From Pseudomonas sp. BGr12 (lineage in GTDB: Bacteria > Pseudomonadota > Gammaproteobacteria > Pseudomonadales > Pseudomonadaceae), in NCBI RefSeq assembly GCF_030272895.1, contig NZ_JALRNF010000005.1, forward strand, positions 1 through 64,000: a stretch of 64,000 nt of DNA, in the 5' to 3' direction. Positions 1-11,391 of this stretch are shown piece by piece; position 1 is the stretch's first letter; each line of letters begins with the position of its first letter. A program made the translations under genes and the position numbers. The notes under the pieces were generated by a model. That model saw only the letters and a list, made by a program, of their open reading frames with translations. It had not been told where the DNA came from and ran no database searches.

Positions 1-117
1 GTGTTTCTTTTGTTTTTTGTTGTTTTTTTTTCACAACCCCCCCCCTCTTTTTTATAGAGTATCCTCTGGGGGGCCCCCCCCCCCACCCCGTGGGGGGGGG
101 GGGGGGGCCCCCCCCCG
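1..117. other. Low-complexity contig end, probable assembly artefact
   Basis: The stretch consists of long runs of T, then C and G, ending in a short piece (ccccgcgatgaggcc) that matches the end of the REP hairpins found elsewhere in the window, for example near 41681. Such runs are unlike anything else here. I infer a badly resolved REP hairpin or low-quality contig end. No gene is seen. Confidence 0.75.
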
Positions 118-135
118 CGATGAGGCCCTCAGGAC

Positions 136-1317
136 TTAGAACTCAACCTTGACCGCCTGGGAAGCACGGGTCGCCTTGGCCCGGGCCGCTTCGATCGACT
201 CGTCACGGGCCAGGCACACGCCCATGCGCCGCTGACCGTTGACCTCAGGCTTGCCGAACAGGCGAATGGCCGTGTCCGGCTCGCTCAGGGCCGCGCCCAG
301 GTTGGCGAAGGCGGTCTGCTGTGACTGACCTTCCACCAGGATCACCGCCGATGCCGAAGGACCGAACTGACGAATCAGTGGAATCGGCAGGCCCAGGATC
401 GCACGGGCATGCAGGGCGAACTGCGACAGGTCCTGGGAGATCAGGGTCACCAGGCCGGTGTCGTGCGGACGCGGCGAAACCTCGCTGAACCACACCTGAT
501 CGCCTTTGACGAACAGCTCGACGCCGAACAGGCCACGGCCACCCAGGGCCTCGGTAACCGCCTTGGCCACGCGCTCGGATTCAGCCAGGGCCACCGGGCT
601 CATGGCCTGGGGTTGCCAGGATTCCTGATAGTCGCCCTTCTCCTGGCGATGGCCGACCGGCGCGCAGAAGGTGGTGCCACCGACATGACGCACGGTCAAC
701 AGGGTGATTTCGTAGTCGAAATCGATGAAGCCCTCGATGATCACCCGACCCTTGCCGGCGCGCCCGCCCTCCTGGGCATAGTCCCAGGCCTTCTGCAGGT
801 CTTCGGTGCTCTTGAGCAGGCTCTGGCCCTTGCCCGAGGAGCTCATCACCGGCTTGACCACGCAAGGGAAGCCCAAGTCTTCAACCGCTGCACGGTAGTC
901 TTCGAAGGTATCGGCGAAGTGGTACGGCGAGGTGGGCAGGTCCAGCTCTTCGGCGGCCAGGCGACGGATGCCTTCGCGGTTCATGGTCAACTGCGCGGCG
1001 CGCGCAGTCGGCACCACGGTGAAGCCTTCGTTTTCCAGCTCGACCAGGGTGGCGGTGGCGATAGCTTCGATCTCCGGCACGATGTAGTGCGGCTTCTCGG
1101 CCTCGATCACCGCACGCAAGGCAGCGCCGTCGAGCATGTTGATCACGTGGCTGCGATGGGCCACCTGCATGGCCGGGGCATTGGCGTAACGGTCCACGGC
1201 GATCACTTCAACGCCCAGGCGTTGCAGCTCGATCACCACTTCCTTGCCCAGCTCGCCGCAGCCACACAGCAGTACGCGGGTCGCGGTCGGCGACAATGGG
1301 GTTCCGATACGGGTCAT
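136..1317 (-). CDS. purT: Formate-dependent phosphoribosylglycinamide formyltransferase (GAR transformylase 2)
   Basis: PurT makes formyl-GAR from GAR, formate and ATP in the cytoplasm, the folate-independent third step of purine synthesis. The 393-aa length matches the family (E. coli 392). A Rossmann-like nucleotide-binding start ([13 protein letters not shown], about residues 16-28) is followed by an ATP-grasp domain (about 115-305) with the ATP-binding [15 protein letters not shown] and the metal-site region [11 protein letters not shown]. The ATG at 1317 is the only sensible start. The next gene, a VUT-family transporter, is on the same strand 96 bases upstream; purL lies a few genes away. 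Intact. Confidence 0.97.
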   Translation of the reverse strand: MTRIGTPLSPTATRVLLCGCGELGKEVVIELQRLGVEVIAVDRYANAPAMQVAHRSHVINMLDGAALRAVIEAEKPHYIVPEIEAIATATLVELENEGFTVVPTARAAQLTMNREGIRRLAAEELDLPTSPYHFADTFEDYRAAVEDLGFPCVVKPVMSSSGKGQSLLKSTEDLQKAWDYAQEGGRAGKGRVIIEGFIDFDYEITLLTVRHVGGTTFCAPVGHRQEKGDYQESWQPQAMSPVALAESERVAKAVTEALGGRGLFGVELFVKGDQVWFSEVSPRPHDTGLVTLISQDLSQFALHARAILGLPIPLIRQFGPSASAVILVEGQSQQTAFANLGAALSEPDTAIRLFGKPEVNGQRRMGVCLARDESIEAARAKATRASQAVKVEF

Positions 1318-1413
1318 TTCAGGTCCTCAGAGGGAAGGAATCCAGGGCCGTACCGTCGTCGGTGCAACCCGGTGAAAAGGAGCGCCATTTTACATGAACC
1401 GGGCCGCCCGGCC

Positions 1414-1881
1414 TCAGCCGGCAACGGCCTGCTTGCGCAAGCGCCAGGCCATGATCAGCCATACCGCCGTCACTCCGGCGAACTTGGAGGCCAGCGCAGT
1501 GCCGACCACAACCGGGGTCAGCGCACCGATCATGCCGAAGAAAATGAAGGTATCGATGGGAATGCTCAGCGCCGAGCTCAACCACAGGCGGTCGTGCAGC
1601 GGACGCCGGGTGATGCTGAAGACCAGCCAGTCGATCAGCTCCGACACTGCAAAGGCGGTGGCACTGGCCAGGGCGATAGCCGGCTCGGAGGTCACGTAGG
1701 ACAGCACCAGGGCCACCAGCATGGCGACCAGCGCACCATGGCCGTAGCGGGTCTGCACCATGTCACGGAGGATGAACACCAGCCCGCCCCAGGCGGACCA
1801 GATGACATCGAGGTGCGGGGCACTGGAAAAGGCGTAGTTGATCAGCACGACGCTGCTGATGTAGGCAATCAGAAAAGGCAT
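1414..1881 (-). CDS. VUT/YhhQ-family inner-membrane transporter (queuosine precursor-type)
   Basis: A 155-aa, strongly hydrophobic protein with about four to five membrane segments. The family (Vut_1, YhhQ) imports 7-deazaguanine precursors of queuosine in E. coli; this member is shorter than E. coli YhhQ, so the substrate is an inference. The start is placed at the ATG beginning MPFLIAYISSV (1881), because a longer reading frame to 2001 adds a charged, Arg/Pro-rich segment that does not fit a membrane protein and overlaps the DUF1289 gene. It lies on the same strand as its neighbours. Confidence 0.7.
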   Translation of the reverse strand: MPFLIAYISSVVLINYAFSSAPHLDVIWSAWGGLVFILRDMVQTRYGHGALVAMLVALVLSYVTSEPAIALASATAFAVSELIDWLVFSITRRPLHDRLWLSSALSIPIDTFIFFGMIGALTPVVVGTALASKFAGVTAVWLIMAWRLRKQAVAG

Positions 1882-1945
1882 GGAATCGACCGCTGGGCAA
1901 GCCGTACAGGGTACTGCAGCGGCCGCCCGCGGCCAAGGGGCGCGA

Positions 1946-2158
1946 TCAGCCGGCGACGCTGCCCGTGGCAAAAACCAGCCCGGCCGCCACCGCGCGCTCA
2001 TGGCACAGCTTCAACACCTGGCGCCGCTCGGCATTGTCCATCCGGCCCCAGCGGGTGATTTCCTGGGCACTGCGCTGGCAGCCGGTGCAGATGTCGGCCT
2101 CGTCCAGGGCGCAGATATGCACGCAAGGCGAGGCGACCGGACGCTCACTGACGCTCAT
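1946..2158 (-). CDS. DUF1289 family small cysteine-rich protein
   Basis: A 70-aa cytoplasmic protein with the DUF1289 pattern: SPCVHICALDE near residue 10, then CTGC and an EITRWG segment. The cysteines suggest metal binding, but the function of the family is not established. Its start codon overlaps the stop of the carbonic anhydrase-like gene (TGATG at 2156-2160), so the two are probably translationally coupled and cotranscribed. Confidence 0.85.
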   Translation of the reverse strand: MSVSERPVASPCVHICALDEADICTGCQRSAQEITRWGRMDNAERRQVLKLCHERAVAAGLVFATGSVAG

Positions 2159-2682
2159 CAGTCCTCCTGCGGCGCGAGATCGCGGGCATAGCGCTCGGCG
2201 TTATGCACGTAATGGGCGGCGCTGGCTTCGAGCATCTTCTTCTGCGCTTCGGTCAATTCGCGCACGACCTTGCCAGGCGAGCCCACCACCAGCGAGCCGT
2301 CGGGAATCTCCTTGCCCTCGGGAATCAGGGCGTTGGCGCCGATGATGCAATGCTTGCCGATGCGCGCGCCGTTTAGGACTACCGCGTTGATCCCGACCAG
2401 GCTGTAGTCGCCCACGGTGCAACCATGGAGCATGGCGTTGTGGCCGACGGTCACGCCCTTGCCCAAGGTCAGCGGCGAGCCCATGTCGGTGTGCATCACG
2501 GTACCGTCCTGGACGTTGCTGTTCTCGCCGATGTCGATCAACTCGTTGTCGCCGCGCAGCACCGCGCCGAACCAGACATTGGCCCCGGCCTGCAGGCGTA
2601 CCTTGCCAATCAGCGTGGCAGTGGGTGCCACCCAGCTGCGCGGATGGGTTTCGACCCGCAGGTCGCCCAGACGGTATTTCAT
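2158..2682 (-). CDS. Gamma-carbonic anhydrase family protein (YrdA-like)
   Basis: A 174-aa left-handed beta-helix protein of the gamma-carbonic anhydrase/PaaY/YrdA family. Hexapeptide-repeat character runs through most of the length. The metal-site histidines are seen in the segments VMHTDMGSP and GHNAMLHGC (typical HxxxxH spacing of trimeric gamma-CAs). Family members are cytoplasmic trimers; carbonic anhydrase activity has been shown for only some, so the activity here is inferred. The stop codon overlaps the downstream DUF1289 start. Confidence 0.9.
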   Translation of the reverse strand: MKYRLGDLRVETHPRSWVAPTATLIGKVRLQAGANVWFGAVLRGDNELIDIGENSNVQDGTVMHTDMGSPLTLGKGVTVGHNAMLHGCTVGDYSLVGINAVVLNGARIGKHCIIGANALIPEGKEIPDGSLVVGSPGKVVRELTEAQKKMLEASAAHYVHNAERYARDLAPQED

Positions 2683-2724
2683 GCGTGGATCCTCACGGTG
2701 CGGCGGTGATGGCGGGCGTCCCGC

Positions 2725-3324
2725 TCAAATGGGAGTAAAGCGCTCAGGCGGCTGGTGCAGGCTGATGTTGGCATCGTAAAGCAAGTTGACCAGCTCGACG
2801 ATCATGATCGCCGACAGCCCCCAGATCTTGTACTCGCCAAAACGGTAGCTGGGCACGTACCAGCTGCGCCCCTGGTAGTCGATACGATGGGTGTGATCGC
2901 GCGGGTCCTGGCGGAAGAACTCCAGCGGAACGGTGAACACGGCAGCGATCTCGGCGTCGTTGGCCTGGTACTCGACATAGTCGGGAATCAGCCCGACGAA
3001 AGGCGTGACCTTCAAACCGTGCAACGAAATCAGCGGGCTCAGCGGACCAATGACCTCCACCAGCCCGGGCGGCAGGCCGATTTCCTCTTCGGCTTCACGC
3101 AGGGCGGTGAACACCAGGTCCGGGTCTTCCGGGTCGCGGCGCCCGCCCGGGAACGCCACCTCGCCGCCATGGGTCGACAGGCCCTTGGCGCGCAGGGTCA
3201 ACACCAGCTCGGGCGACTCGCTGCGGGTAATGGGCAATAACACCGCAGCCTCGGGAAAACGACGATCGGTCTCCAGGGTGCTCGGCGTATGACTGCTCAC
3301 GCGGCGAAGTAGCTCGTCCAGCAT
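2725..3324 (-). CDS. CoA pyrophosphatase, NUDIX family (NudL/YeaB-like)
   Basis: A 199-aa NUDIX hydrolase. The UPF0035-type CoA motif (LTLRAKGLSTHGGEVAFPGG, about residues 42-61) merges into the NUDIX box with REAEEEIGL. This combination is characteristic of enzymes that cleave CoA or acyl-CoA to phosphopantetheine and 3',5'-ADP. The start is placed at the ATG beginning MLDELLRRVSSH (3324); the reading frame stays open to 3555 but the extra residues are not conserved-looking and run into the promoter region of the divergent NUDIX gene. Substrate assigned by family. Confidence 0.88.
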   Translation of the reverse strand: MLDELLRRVSSHTPSTLETDRRFPEAAVLLPITRSESPELVLTLRAKGLSTHGGEVAFPGGRRDPEDPDLVFTALREAEEEIGLPPGLVEVIGPLSPLISLHGLKVTPFVGLIPDYVEYQANDAEIAAVFTVPLEFFRQDPRDHTHRIDYQGRSWYVPSYRFGEYKIWGLSAIMIVELVNLLYDANISLHQPPERFTPI

Positions 3325-3456
3325 TGCTCTCTCTCGATTCCAAAGCCTGTCGTGCATGATGCACCAAAGCCGCCGGCCGCCCAACCCCTGCGGCAACCTG
3401 CTTGCAGCGGTGGCGACACTGGCGCCAAGATAGGCACAACCTACAGGAATAAAAGC

Positions 3457-4011
3457 ATGAAATTCTGCAGTGCGTGCGGCAAACCGGTGGTTCAACGCAT
3501 TCCCGAGGGCGATACCCGCCTGCGTTATGCCTGCGACCACTGCCATACCATCCATTACCAGAACCCCAATATCGTTGCCGGCGTGCTACCGACCTGGGGC
3601 AGCCAGGTATTGCTGTGCCGCCGCGCCATCGAGCCGCGCCGGGGGTACTGGACCCTGCCGGCCGGGTTCATGGAGAACGGCGAGACCCTGGAACAGGCCG
3701 CTCGTCGCGAAACCGTCGAGGAAGCCTGCGCCCGGGTCGGGCAGATGAGCCTGTACCAGTTGTTCGACCTGCCGCACATCAACCAGGTGCATGTGTTCTT
3801 TCGCGCCGAACTGGCCGACCTGGACTTCGCCGTCGGCGTCGAGAGCCTGGAAGTGCGACTTTTCGATGAAAGTGAAATCCCGTGGGACGAGCTGGCTTTC
3901 AGGACCATCAGTCGTACCCTAGAATGCTATTATCGTGACCGCATCGAGCAGCAGTACCCGATTGGCAACGAATGCCTGCCACCCTTGCTCGTCTCGTCAC
4001 CCAACACCTAA
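3457..4011 (+). CDS. NUDIX hydrolase with N-terminal zinc ribbon
   Basis: A 184-aa protein starting with a zinc ribbon (CSACG at residues 4-8, CDHC about 28-31) followed by a complete NUDIX box: GFMENGE, seven residues, RETVEEACA. The arrangement resembles NudC-like and ADP-ribose-type enzymes that hydrolyse nucleoside diphosphate-linked substrates; the exact substrate cannot be read from sequence. The ATG at 3457 (MKFCSACG) is chosen because the ribbon begins immediately. It is divergent from the CoA pyrophosphatase and followed 20 bases later by the L,D-transpeptidase. Confidence 0.88.
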   Translation: MKFCSACGKPVVQRIPEGDTRLRYACDHCHTIHYQNPNIVAGVLPTWGSQVLLCRRAIEPRRGYWTLPAGFMENGETLEQAARRETVEEACARVGQMSLYQLFDLPHINQVHVFFRAELADLDFAVGVESLEVRLFDESEIPWDELAFRTISRTLECYYRDRIEQQYPIGNECLPPLLVSSPNT

Positions 4012-4031
4012 GCTTTCAGGGATATCGTTTC

Positions 4032-4589
4032 ATGCGCTGGTTGTTTGCCCTTTTCTGCCTCAGTGTGGCTTCGGTGTCCCAGGCAGCCTTTACCGAAACC
4101 ATAATCACCAAGCCGATCGAAAAGGCGGCGCCCTCGCCTCTGCAGCTCAAACCCGAGCCCATCATTCCGATCGACAAGATCCTGGTGGTCAAGTCCCAGC
4201 GACGCCTGCAGCTGATCAGCGGCGGCGCCCCGCTCAAGACCTACCGCATCTCCCTGGGCAAGCAACCCAGGGGTGCCAAGCAGCGCGAAGGCGACAAACG
4301 CACCCCCGAAGGCTTCTACTGGATCGACTGGCGCAAGGTCAGCGACCGCTACAACCTGGCCATGCACGTGTCCTACCCGAACATCAGCGACTCGGCACGG
4401 GCACGGCGCGAAGGCGTGGAACCCGGCGGCATGATCATGATCCACGGCACCCCGCTGGATGAAGAGTACCCCGAAGAGTTCTTCCACACCCTGGACTGGA
4501 CCGAAGGCTGCATCGCCATGACCAACCGCGACATGCGCGAAGTCTGGAACATGGTGCCGGACGGCACGATGATCGAAATCCGTCCCTGA
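4032..4589 (+). CDS. L,D-transpeptidase family protein (YkuD domain), exported
   Basis: A 185-aa protein with a signal peptide (MRWLFALFCLSVASVSQA, cleavage near AFTET) and a YkuD domain covering about residues 50-180. The catalytic signature is present: an SHG-like HGTPLDEEY segment followed by DWTEGCIAMTNRDM containing the nucleophilic cysteine. The family forms 3-3 peptidoglycan cross-links or attaches proteins to peptidoglycan in the periplasm; which of these cannot be told. The start at 4032 gives a clean signal peptide, so the longer frame from 3972, which overlaps the NUDIX gene, is not used. A strong terminator follows. Confidence 0.9.
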   Translation: MRWLFALFCLSVASVSQAAFTETIITKPIEKAAPSPLQLKPEPIIPIDKILVVKSQRRLQLISGGAPLKTYRISLGKQPRGAKQREGDKRTPEGFYWIDWRKVSDRYNLAMHVSYPNISDSARARREGVEPGGMIMIHGTPLDEEYPEEFFHTLDWTEGCIAMTNRDMREVWNMVPDGTMIEIRP

Positions 4590-4605
4590 GGTTCCAGACG
4601 GCCAC

Positions 4606-4645
4606 AAAAAAGCCGCGACCGATGCAGATCGGTCGCGGCTTTTTT
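4606..4645. terminator. Bidirectional rho-independent terminator
   Basis: A 13-bp perfect stem (4611-4623 pairing with 4628-4640, loop gcag) carries an A tract on the left and a T tract on the right. It ends the L,D-transpeptidase transcript on the plus strand and the purL/NIF3-like transcript on the minus strand. Confidence 0.93.
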
Positions 4646-4652
4646 GTACACG

Positions 4653-4964
4653 TCAGAAGTCGGCGAGTTGCCAGACCTCATACGCCGGGGTTTGGTAAGG
4701 ATGACTGTGCTTGAGCGCAGCGACCACCGCCTGGATCAGCGCGTCGGCCACCACCAGCTCGACCCGCCACTCTTCGACCTGCTCGACCACGCCGGCCTGC
4801 CCGATGAACGGCTGGCTGCCGTCCAGCGGGCGGAACTGGCCCTGGCCCAGCACCTGCCAGGCGCAGCAGTCATAGTCGCCGATGCGTCCGCCGCCTGCGG
4901 CGAACACAGCGGCCTTGACCACTTCGACATGGCTGGGCGGCACGAAGAAGGCGAGCTTGTACAC
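4653..4964 (-). CDS. NIF3-like (YqfO C-terminal-type) small protein
   Basis: A 103-aa cytoplasmic protein matching the small standalone NIF3/YqfO insert family (YKLAFFVPPSHVE at the start, HSHPYQTPAYEVWQL at the end). Family members are dimetal-type or PII-like domains of unknown function. I use a GTG start at 4964, because the family normally begins right at YKLAFFVP; an ATG at 5009 would add 15 residues inside purL. It starts 2 bases after the purL stop codon, so translation is probably coupled to purL. Confidence 0.78.
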   Translation of the reverse strand: MYKLAFFVPPSHVEVVKAAVFAAGGGRIGDYDCCAWQVLGQGQFRPLDGSQPFIGQAGVVEQVEEWRVELVVADALIQAVVAALKHSHPYQTPAYEVWQLADF

Positions 4965-4966
4965 CC

Positions 4967-7900
4967 TTAGTTCACCCAGACCCGCGCGTTGCGGAACATG
5001 CGCATCCACGCACCGTCTTCGTTCCAGTCATCCGGACGCCAGGAGTTCTGCACGGCACGGAAGACCCGCTCAGGGTGCGGCATCATGATGGTGACGCGAC
5101 CGTCGCGGCTGGTGAGGCCGGTGATCCCGCGCGGCGAACCGTTCGGGTTGGCCGGGTAGGTCTCGGTGACCTTGCCATGATTGTCGACGAAGCGCAGGGC
5201 CACGCAACCGGACAGGTCGGCTTCGAGCAGTGCTTCTTCGCTGGCGAATTCGGCATGGCCTTCACCGTGGGCGATGGCGATCGGCATGTGCGAACCGGCC
5301 ATGCCCTGCAGGAAGATCGAGTTCGACTTCTGTACTTCGACCATGGCCACACGGGCTTCGAACTGCTCGGAACGGTTGCGCACGAAGTGCGGCCAGAACT
5401 CGGTGCCCGGGATAAGCTCGTGCAGGTTGGACATCATCTGGCAACCGTTGCACACACCCAGGGTGAAGCTGTCGGTACGCTCGAAGAAGCCCTGGAAGGC
5501 ATCGCGGGCACGGCTGTTGAACAGCGCCGACTTGGCCCAGCCTTCACCGGCGCCCAGTACGTCACCGTAGGAGAAGCCACCGCAGGCCACCAGGCCTTTG
5601 AAGGTTTCCAGGTCGACGCGGCCGGCGAGGATATCGCTCATGTGCACGTCGATGGCGTTGAAGCCGGCACGGTCGAAGGCCGCGGCCATCTCCACCTGGC
5701 CGTTGACGCCCTGCTCGCGCAGGATCGCCACTTGCGGACGCACACCCTTCTTGATGTACGGCGCGGCGATGTCCTGGTTGACGTCGAAGCCCAGCTTGAC
5801 GCTCAGGCCCGGGTTGTCTTCTTCCAGCAGGTTGTCGAATTCCTGGTCGGCGCAGTCGGCGTTGTCGCGCAGGCGCTGGATCTGGTAGCTGGTCTCGGCC
5901 CACTGGCGCTGCAGCAGGCGACGCTCGCCCTTGAACAGCTCTTCGCCTTCGAACTTGACCAGCACTTCGCCGTTGTTGATCGGCTGGCCGATCACCGCGA
6001 CACAGTCTTCGCCCAGGCCAGCGGCGCTGAACTGTGCCAGTACTTCACCGGTAGCGTCCTGGCGCACCTGGATCACCGCGCCCAGCTCTTCGTTGAAGAG
6101 GATGGCGGCGATCTTCTCGCGCTTGCTGGTCAGGGTGTCCAGTTCCAGCTCCAGGCCGCAGTGGCCGGCAAAGGCCATTTCCAGCACGGTGGTCATCAGG
6201 CCGCCGTCGGAACGGTCGTGGTAGGCCAAAAGGTGGCCATCGGCGTTCAGGCCCTGGATCACTGCGAAGAAGGCCTTGAGGTCTTCGGCGTCGTCGACGT
6301 CCGGTGCCTGGGCGGCCAGCTTGCCGTGGGTCTGGGCGAGGATCGAGGCGCCCATGCGGTTCTGGCCGCGGCCCAGGTCGATCAGGATCAGGTCGGTCTC
6401 GCCCTTGTCCATGCGCAGTTGCGGGGTCAGGGTCTTGCGTACGTCGACCACTGGAGCGAAGCCGCTGACGATCAGCGACATCGGCGCGGTGACGCTCTTC
6501 TCGGCACCCTCCTCGCTCCACTTGGTCTTCATCGACATGGAGTCCTTGCCCACCGGAATGGTCAGGCCCAGTGCCGGGCACAGGTCCATGCCGACGGCCT
6601 TGACGGTGTCGTACAGGCGGGCGTCTTCACCCGGGTGACCGGCGGCGGACATCCAGTTGGCCGACAGCTTGATGTCGGACAGCTTCTCGATGCGGGCGGC
6701 AGCCAGGTTGGTCAGGGTCTCGCCGATCGCCATGCGGCCGGAGGCCGGGGCGTCGAGCAGGGCCAGCGGAGTACGCTCGCCCATGGCCATGGCTTCACCG
6801 GTGTATACGTCGAAGCTGGTGGCGGTGACGGCGCAGTCGGCCACCGGTACCTGCCACGGGCCGACCATCTGGTCGCGGGCGACCAGGCCGGTGATGGTGC
6901 GGTCGCCAATGGTGATCAGGAAGCTCTTGCTGGCCACGGCCGGGTGACGCAGTACGCGCTCGACCGAGTCGCCCAGCTCCAGGCTGGCCGGGTCGAAGTC
7001 ATCGCCCAGTTCCGCTTCACGGGTAACCGAACGGTGCATGCGCGGCGGCTTGCCCAGCAGCACGTCCAGCGGCATGTCCACCGGGGTGTTGTTGAAGTGG
7101 CTGTCGGTCACGGTCAGGTGAGCTTCTTCGGTGGCCTCGCCGACCACGGCGAACGGGCAGCGCTCGCGTTCGCAGATGGCCTTGAAGCGCTCGAAGTCGA
7201 CGGCGCTGACCGCCAGCACATAGCGCTCCTGGGATTCGTTGGACCAGATCTCGTGCGGCGCCATGCCCGGCTCATCGTTGGGCACGTTGCGCAGCTCGAA
7301 GCGGCCACCGCGGCCACCGTCGTTGACCAGTTCCGGGAAGGCGTTGGAAATGCCGCCGGCGCCGACGTCGTGGATGAAGGCGATCGGGTTGTTGTCACCC
7401 AGCTGCCAGCAGCGGTCGATGACCTCCTGGCAACGGCGCTCCATTTCCGGATTTTCGCGCTGTACCGAGGCGAAGTCGAGGTCGGCGGAGCTGGCGCCGG
7501 TGGCGACCGACGACGCCGCGCCGCCACCCAGGCCGATCAGCATGGCCGGGCCGCCGAGCACGATCAGCTTGGCGCCGACGGTGATCTCGCCCTTCTGCAC
7601 GTGGTCTTCACGGATGTTGCCCAGGCCGCCGGCGAGCATGATCGGCTTGTGGTAGCCGCGCACTTCTTCGCCGTGCGGGGTGTTGATCGACTGCTCGAAG
7701 GTACGGAAGTAGCCGGTCAGGGCCGGACGGCCGAATTCGTTGTTGAACGCCGCGCCGCCCAGTGGGCCGTCGACCATGATGTCGAGGGCGTTGACGATGC
7801 GCTCCGGCTTGCCGTAGGCCTTCTCCCAAGGCTGTTCGAAGCCCGGGATGCGCAGGTTGGATACGGTGAAGCCGGTGAGGCCGGCCTTGGGCTTGGCACC

Positions 7901-8866
7901 GCGACCGGTGGCGCCTTCGTCACGGATTTCGCCACCGGAACCGGTGGAGGCGCCGGAGAACGGCGAGATGGCGGTCGGATGGTTGTGGGTCTCGACCTTC
8001 ATCAGGATGTGCACCGGCTCCTGCACCGCGCCGTACTGGCGGGTCTCAGGGTTCGGGAAGAAGCGGCCGGCAACGTTGCCGACGATCACCGAGGCGTTGT
8101 CCTTGTAGGCCGACAGCACGCCTTCGCTGTGCATCTGGTAGGTGTTCTTGATCATGCCGAACAGGCTCTTCTCCTGAGCCTGGCCGTCGATGTCCCAACT
8201 GGCGTTGAAGATCTTGTGGCGGCAGTGCTCGGAGTTGGCCTGGGCGAACATCATCAACTCGATGTCGTTCGGGTTGCGCGCAAGGTTCTGGAAGGCGGCG
8301 ACCAGGTAGTCGATCTCGTCTTCGGCCAGGGCCAGGCCCAGGTCGACGTTGGCCTTCTCCAGCGCGGCGCGGCCACCGCCGAGGATGTCCACGGAGGTCA
8401 TCGGCTTGGGCTGGGCGTGGCTGAACAGACCGGCGGCGTCTTCCAGGCGGCCCAGGACGATCTGGGTCATGCGGTCGTGCAGGATCTGCGCGACCAGGCC
8501 GGCGTCGGCCTCGCTCAGCTCGCCTGCGACGTAGTAGGCGATGCCGCGCTCCAGGCGCTGGATGTTCTCCAGGCCGCAGTTGTGGGCGATGTCGCTGGCT
8601 TTGCTCGACCAGGGCGAGATGGTGCCGAAGCGTGGCAGGACCAGGAACAGCCGACCGCTGGGCTCCTGTACCGGAACGCTGGGGCCGTACTTGAGCAGGC
8701 GCGCAAGCACTTGCTGTTGGTCGGCGGTCAGTTCGCCGTCAACCTCGGCGAAATGAGCGAATTCAGCATACAAACCACTAACAGCGGGGACTTTCTGGCT
8801 CAATTGCTCGAGTAATTTACCGTGGCGAAAGGCAGAAAGGGCAGGAGCGCCGCGCAGGATCAACAT
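4967..8866 (-). CDS. purL: Phosphoribosylformylglycinamidine synthase (FGAM synthase), large single-chain type
   Basis: PurL converts FGAR, glutamine and ATP to FGAM in purine synthesis. The 1299-aa length matches the gammaproteobacterial single-chain enzyme (E. coli 1295). The N-terminal PurS-like domain is followed by two synthase halves (first with [20 protein letters not shown], second with [12 protein letters not shown] and HDRSDGG) and a C-terminal class I glutamine amidotransferase with nucleophile C1139 (GVCNGCQ) and the HGEGHAEF and MPHPERV segments. It is divergent from mltF across 245 bases in which I see no convincing operator. Intact throughout. Confidence 0.98.
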   Translation of the reverse strand: MLILRGAPALSAFRHGKLLEQLSQKVPAVSGLYAEFAHFAEVDGELTADQQQVLARLLKYGPSVPVQEPSGRLFLVLPRFGTISPWSSKASDIAHNCGLENIQRLERGIAYYVAGELSEADAGLVAQILHDRMTQIVLGRLEDAAGLFSHAQPKPMTSVDILGGGRAALEKANVDLGLALAEDEIDYLVAAFQNLARNPNDIELMMFAQANSEHCRHKIFNASWDIDGQAQEKSLFGMIKNTYQMHSEGVLSAYKDNASVIVGNVAGRFFPNPETRQYGAVQEPVHILMKVETHNHPTAISPFSGASTGSGGEIRDEGATGRGAKPKAGLTGFTVSNLRIPGFEQPWEKAYGKPERIVNALDIMVDGPLGGAAFNNEFGRPALTGYFRTFEQSINTPHGEEVRGYHKPIMLAGGLGNIREDHVQKGEITVGAKLIVLGGPAMLIGLGGGAASSVATGASSADLDFASVQRENPEMERRCQEVIDRCWQLGDNNPIAFIHDVGAGGISNAFPELVNDGGRGGRFELRNVPNDEPGMAPHEIWSNESQERYVLAVSAVDFERFKAICERERCPFAVVGEATEEAHLTVTDSHFNNTPVDMPLDVLLGKPPRMHRSVTREAELGDDFDPASLELGDSVERVLRHPAVASKSFLITIGDRTITGLVARDQMVGPWQVPVADCAVTATSFDVYTGEAMAMGERTPLALLDAPASGRMAIGETLTNLAAARIEKLSDIKLSANWMSAAGHPGEDARLYDTVKAVGMDLCPALGLTIPVGKDSMSMKTKWSEEGAEKSVTAPMSLIVSGFAPVVDVRKTLTPQLRMDKGETDLILIDLGRGQNRMGASILAQTHGKLAAQAPDVDDAEDLKAFFAVIQGLNADGHLLAYHDRSDGGLMTTVLEMAFAGHCGLELELDTLTSKREKIAAILFNEELGAVIQVRQDATGEVLAQFSAAGLGEDCVAVIGQPINNGEVLVKFEGEELFKGERRLLQRQWAETSYQIQRLRDNADCADQEFDNLLEEDNPGLSVKLGFDVNQDIAAPYIKKGVRPQVAILREQGVNGQVEMAAAFDRAGFNAIDVHMSDILAGRVDLETFKGLVACGGFSYGDVLGAGEGWAKSALFNSRARDAFQGFFERTDSFTLGVCNGCQMMSNLHELIPGTEFWPHFVRNRSEQFEARVAMVEVQKSNSIFLQGMAGSHMPIAIAHGEGHAEFASEEALLEADLSGCVALRFVDNHGKVTETYPANPNGSPRGITGLTSRDGRVTIMMPHPERVFRAVQNSWRPDDWNEDGAWMRMFRNARVWVN

Positions 8867-9051
8867 CGTCGGGACAGCCTCAGGAAGGGGGTGTGCTTAG
8901 AGGCCGTGCATTCTAGCCTAATTCCGCCGCTTCCGGCACCCGCAACACTGCATTCTGACGCATCCGCATGTCGGCGCAGCGAACCGGACCCGAGGGTCAA
9001 AAAAACCATCGATTCCACTCGACCAGCCGCCCCTGCCACAAAGCTCGCTAG

Positions 9052-10569
<1,518 letters not shown>

Positions 10570-10587
10570 AGGCCCCGCCCTGCCCCC

Positions 10588-11383
10588 GTGGGAGCTGGCG
10601 AAGCCTGCGATCGACTGCGCAGCAGTCGCAACCCAGCCACCGCGGTAGACCAGATACCTCCGACACATCAGGTTTTACGGCCGTTTCACGGCCGATCGCA
10701 GCCTGGCGGCAGCTCCCACCGAAGCTGATACCACCCGTCCCCGTGGAAGCTGGCGAAGCCTGCGATCGACTGCGCAGCAGTCGCAACCCAGCCACCGCGG
10801 TAGACCAGATACCTCCGACACACATCAGGTTTTACGGCCGTTTCACGGCCGATCGCAGCCTGGCGGCAGCTCCCACCGAAGCTGATACCACCCATCCCCG
10901 TGGGAGCTGGCGAAGCCTGCGATCGACTGCGCAGCAGTCGCAACCCAGCCACCGCGGTAGACCAGATACCTCCGACACACATCAGGTTTTACGGCCGTTT
11001 CACGGCCGATCGCAGCCTGGCGGCAGCTCCCACCGAAGCTGATACCACCCGCCCTTGTGGGAGCTGGCGAAGCCTGCGATCGACTGCACAGCAGTCGCAA
11101 CCCAATCACCGCGGTAGACCAGATACCTCCGACACATCAGGTTTCACGGCCGATCGCAGCCTGGCGGCAGCTCCCACCGAAGCTGATACCGCCCGTCCCC
11201 GAGGGAGCTGGCGAAGCCTGCGATCGACTGCGCAGCAGTCGCAACCCAGCCACCTCGGTAGACCAGATACCTCCGACACATCAGGTTTTGCGGCCGATCG
11301 CAGCCTGGCGGCAGCTCCCACCGAAGCTGATACCACCCGCCCCGTGGGAGCTGGCGAAGCCTGCGATCGACTGCACGGGGTAT
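10588..11383. repeat. Tandem array of five full and one truncated ~155-bp palindromic (REP/BIME-like) units
   Basis: Units start at 10588, 10743, 10900, 11057, 11201 and 11344, giving periods of 155, 157, 157, 144 and 143 bases; the last unit is truncated after about 40 bases. Each full unit begins with gtgggagctggcg and ends in its near inverse (in unit 1, 10588-10613 pairs with 10693-10719), and carries an inner hairpin GACTGC-GCA-GCAGTC. The shorter units lack 13 bases in the ACGGCCGTTTCACGGCC part. The array fills the whole 822-base gap between mltF and tadA. Reading frames through it are by-products of the repeat. Confidence 0.93.
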
Positions 11384-11391
11384 CAGCTACG

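Noticed and set aside
409..2058. 549-codon plus-strand frame over purT, the VUT gene and DUF1289
   Set aside because: Crosses three well-supported minus-strand genes and has no domain or ribosome site.
5075..8815. 1246-codon open frame antisense to purL
   Set aside because: It lies wholly opposite purL, encodes a His/Gly/Ala/Val-rich low-complexity product with no domain, and follows from the codon bias of a high-GC gene.
10588..11383. Possible CRISPR array
   Set aside because: Repeats are ~155 bp with no unique spacers: the sequence between arms is itself repeated, and there are no cas genes.
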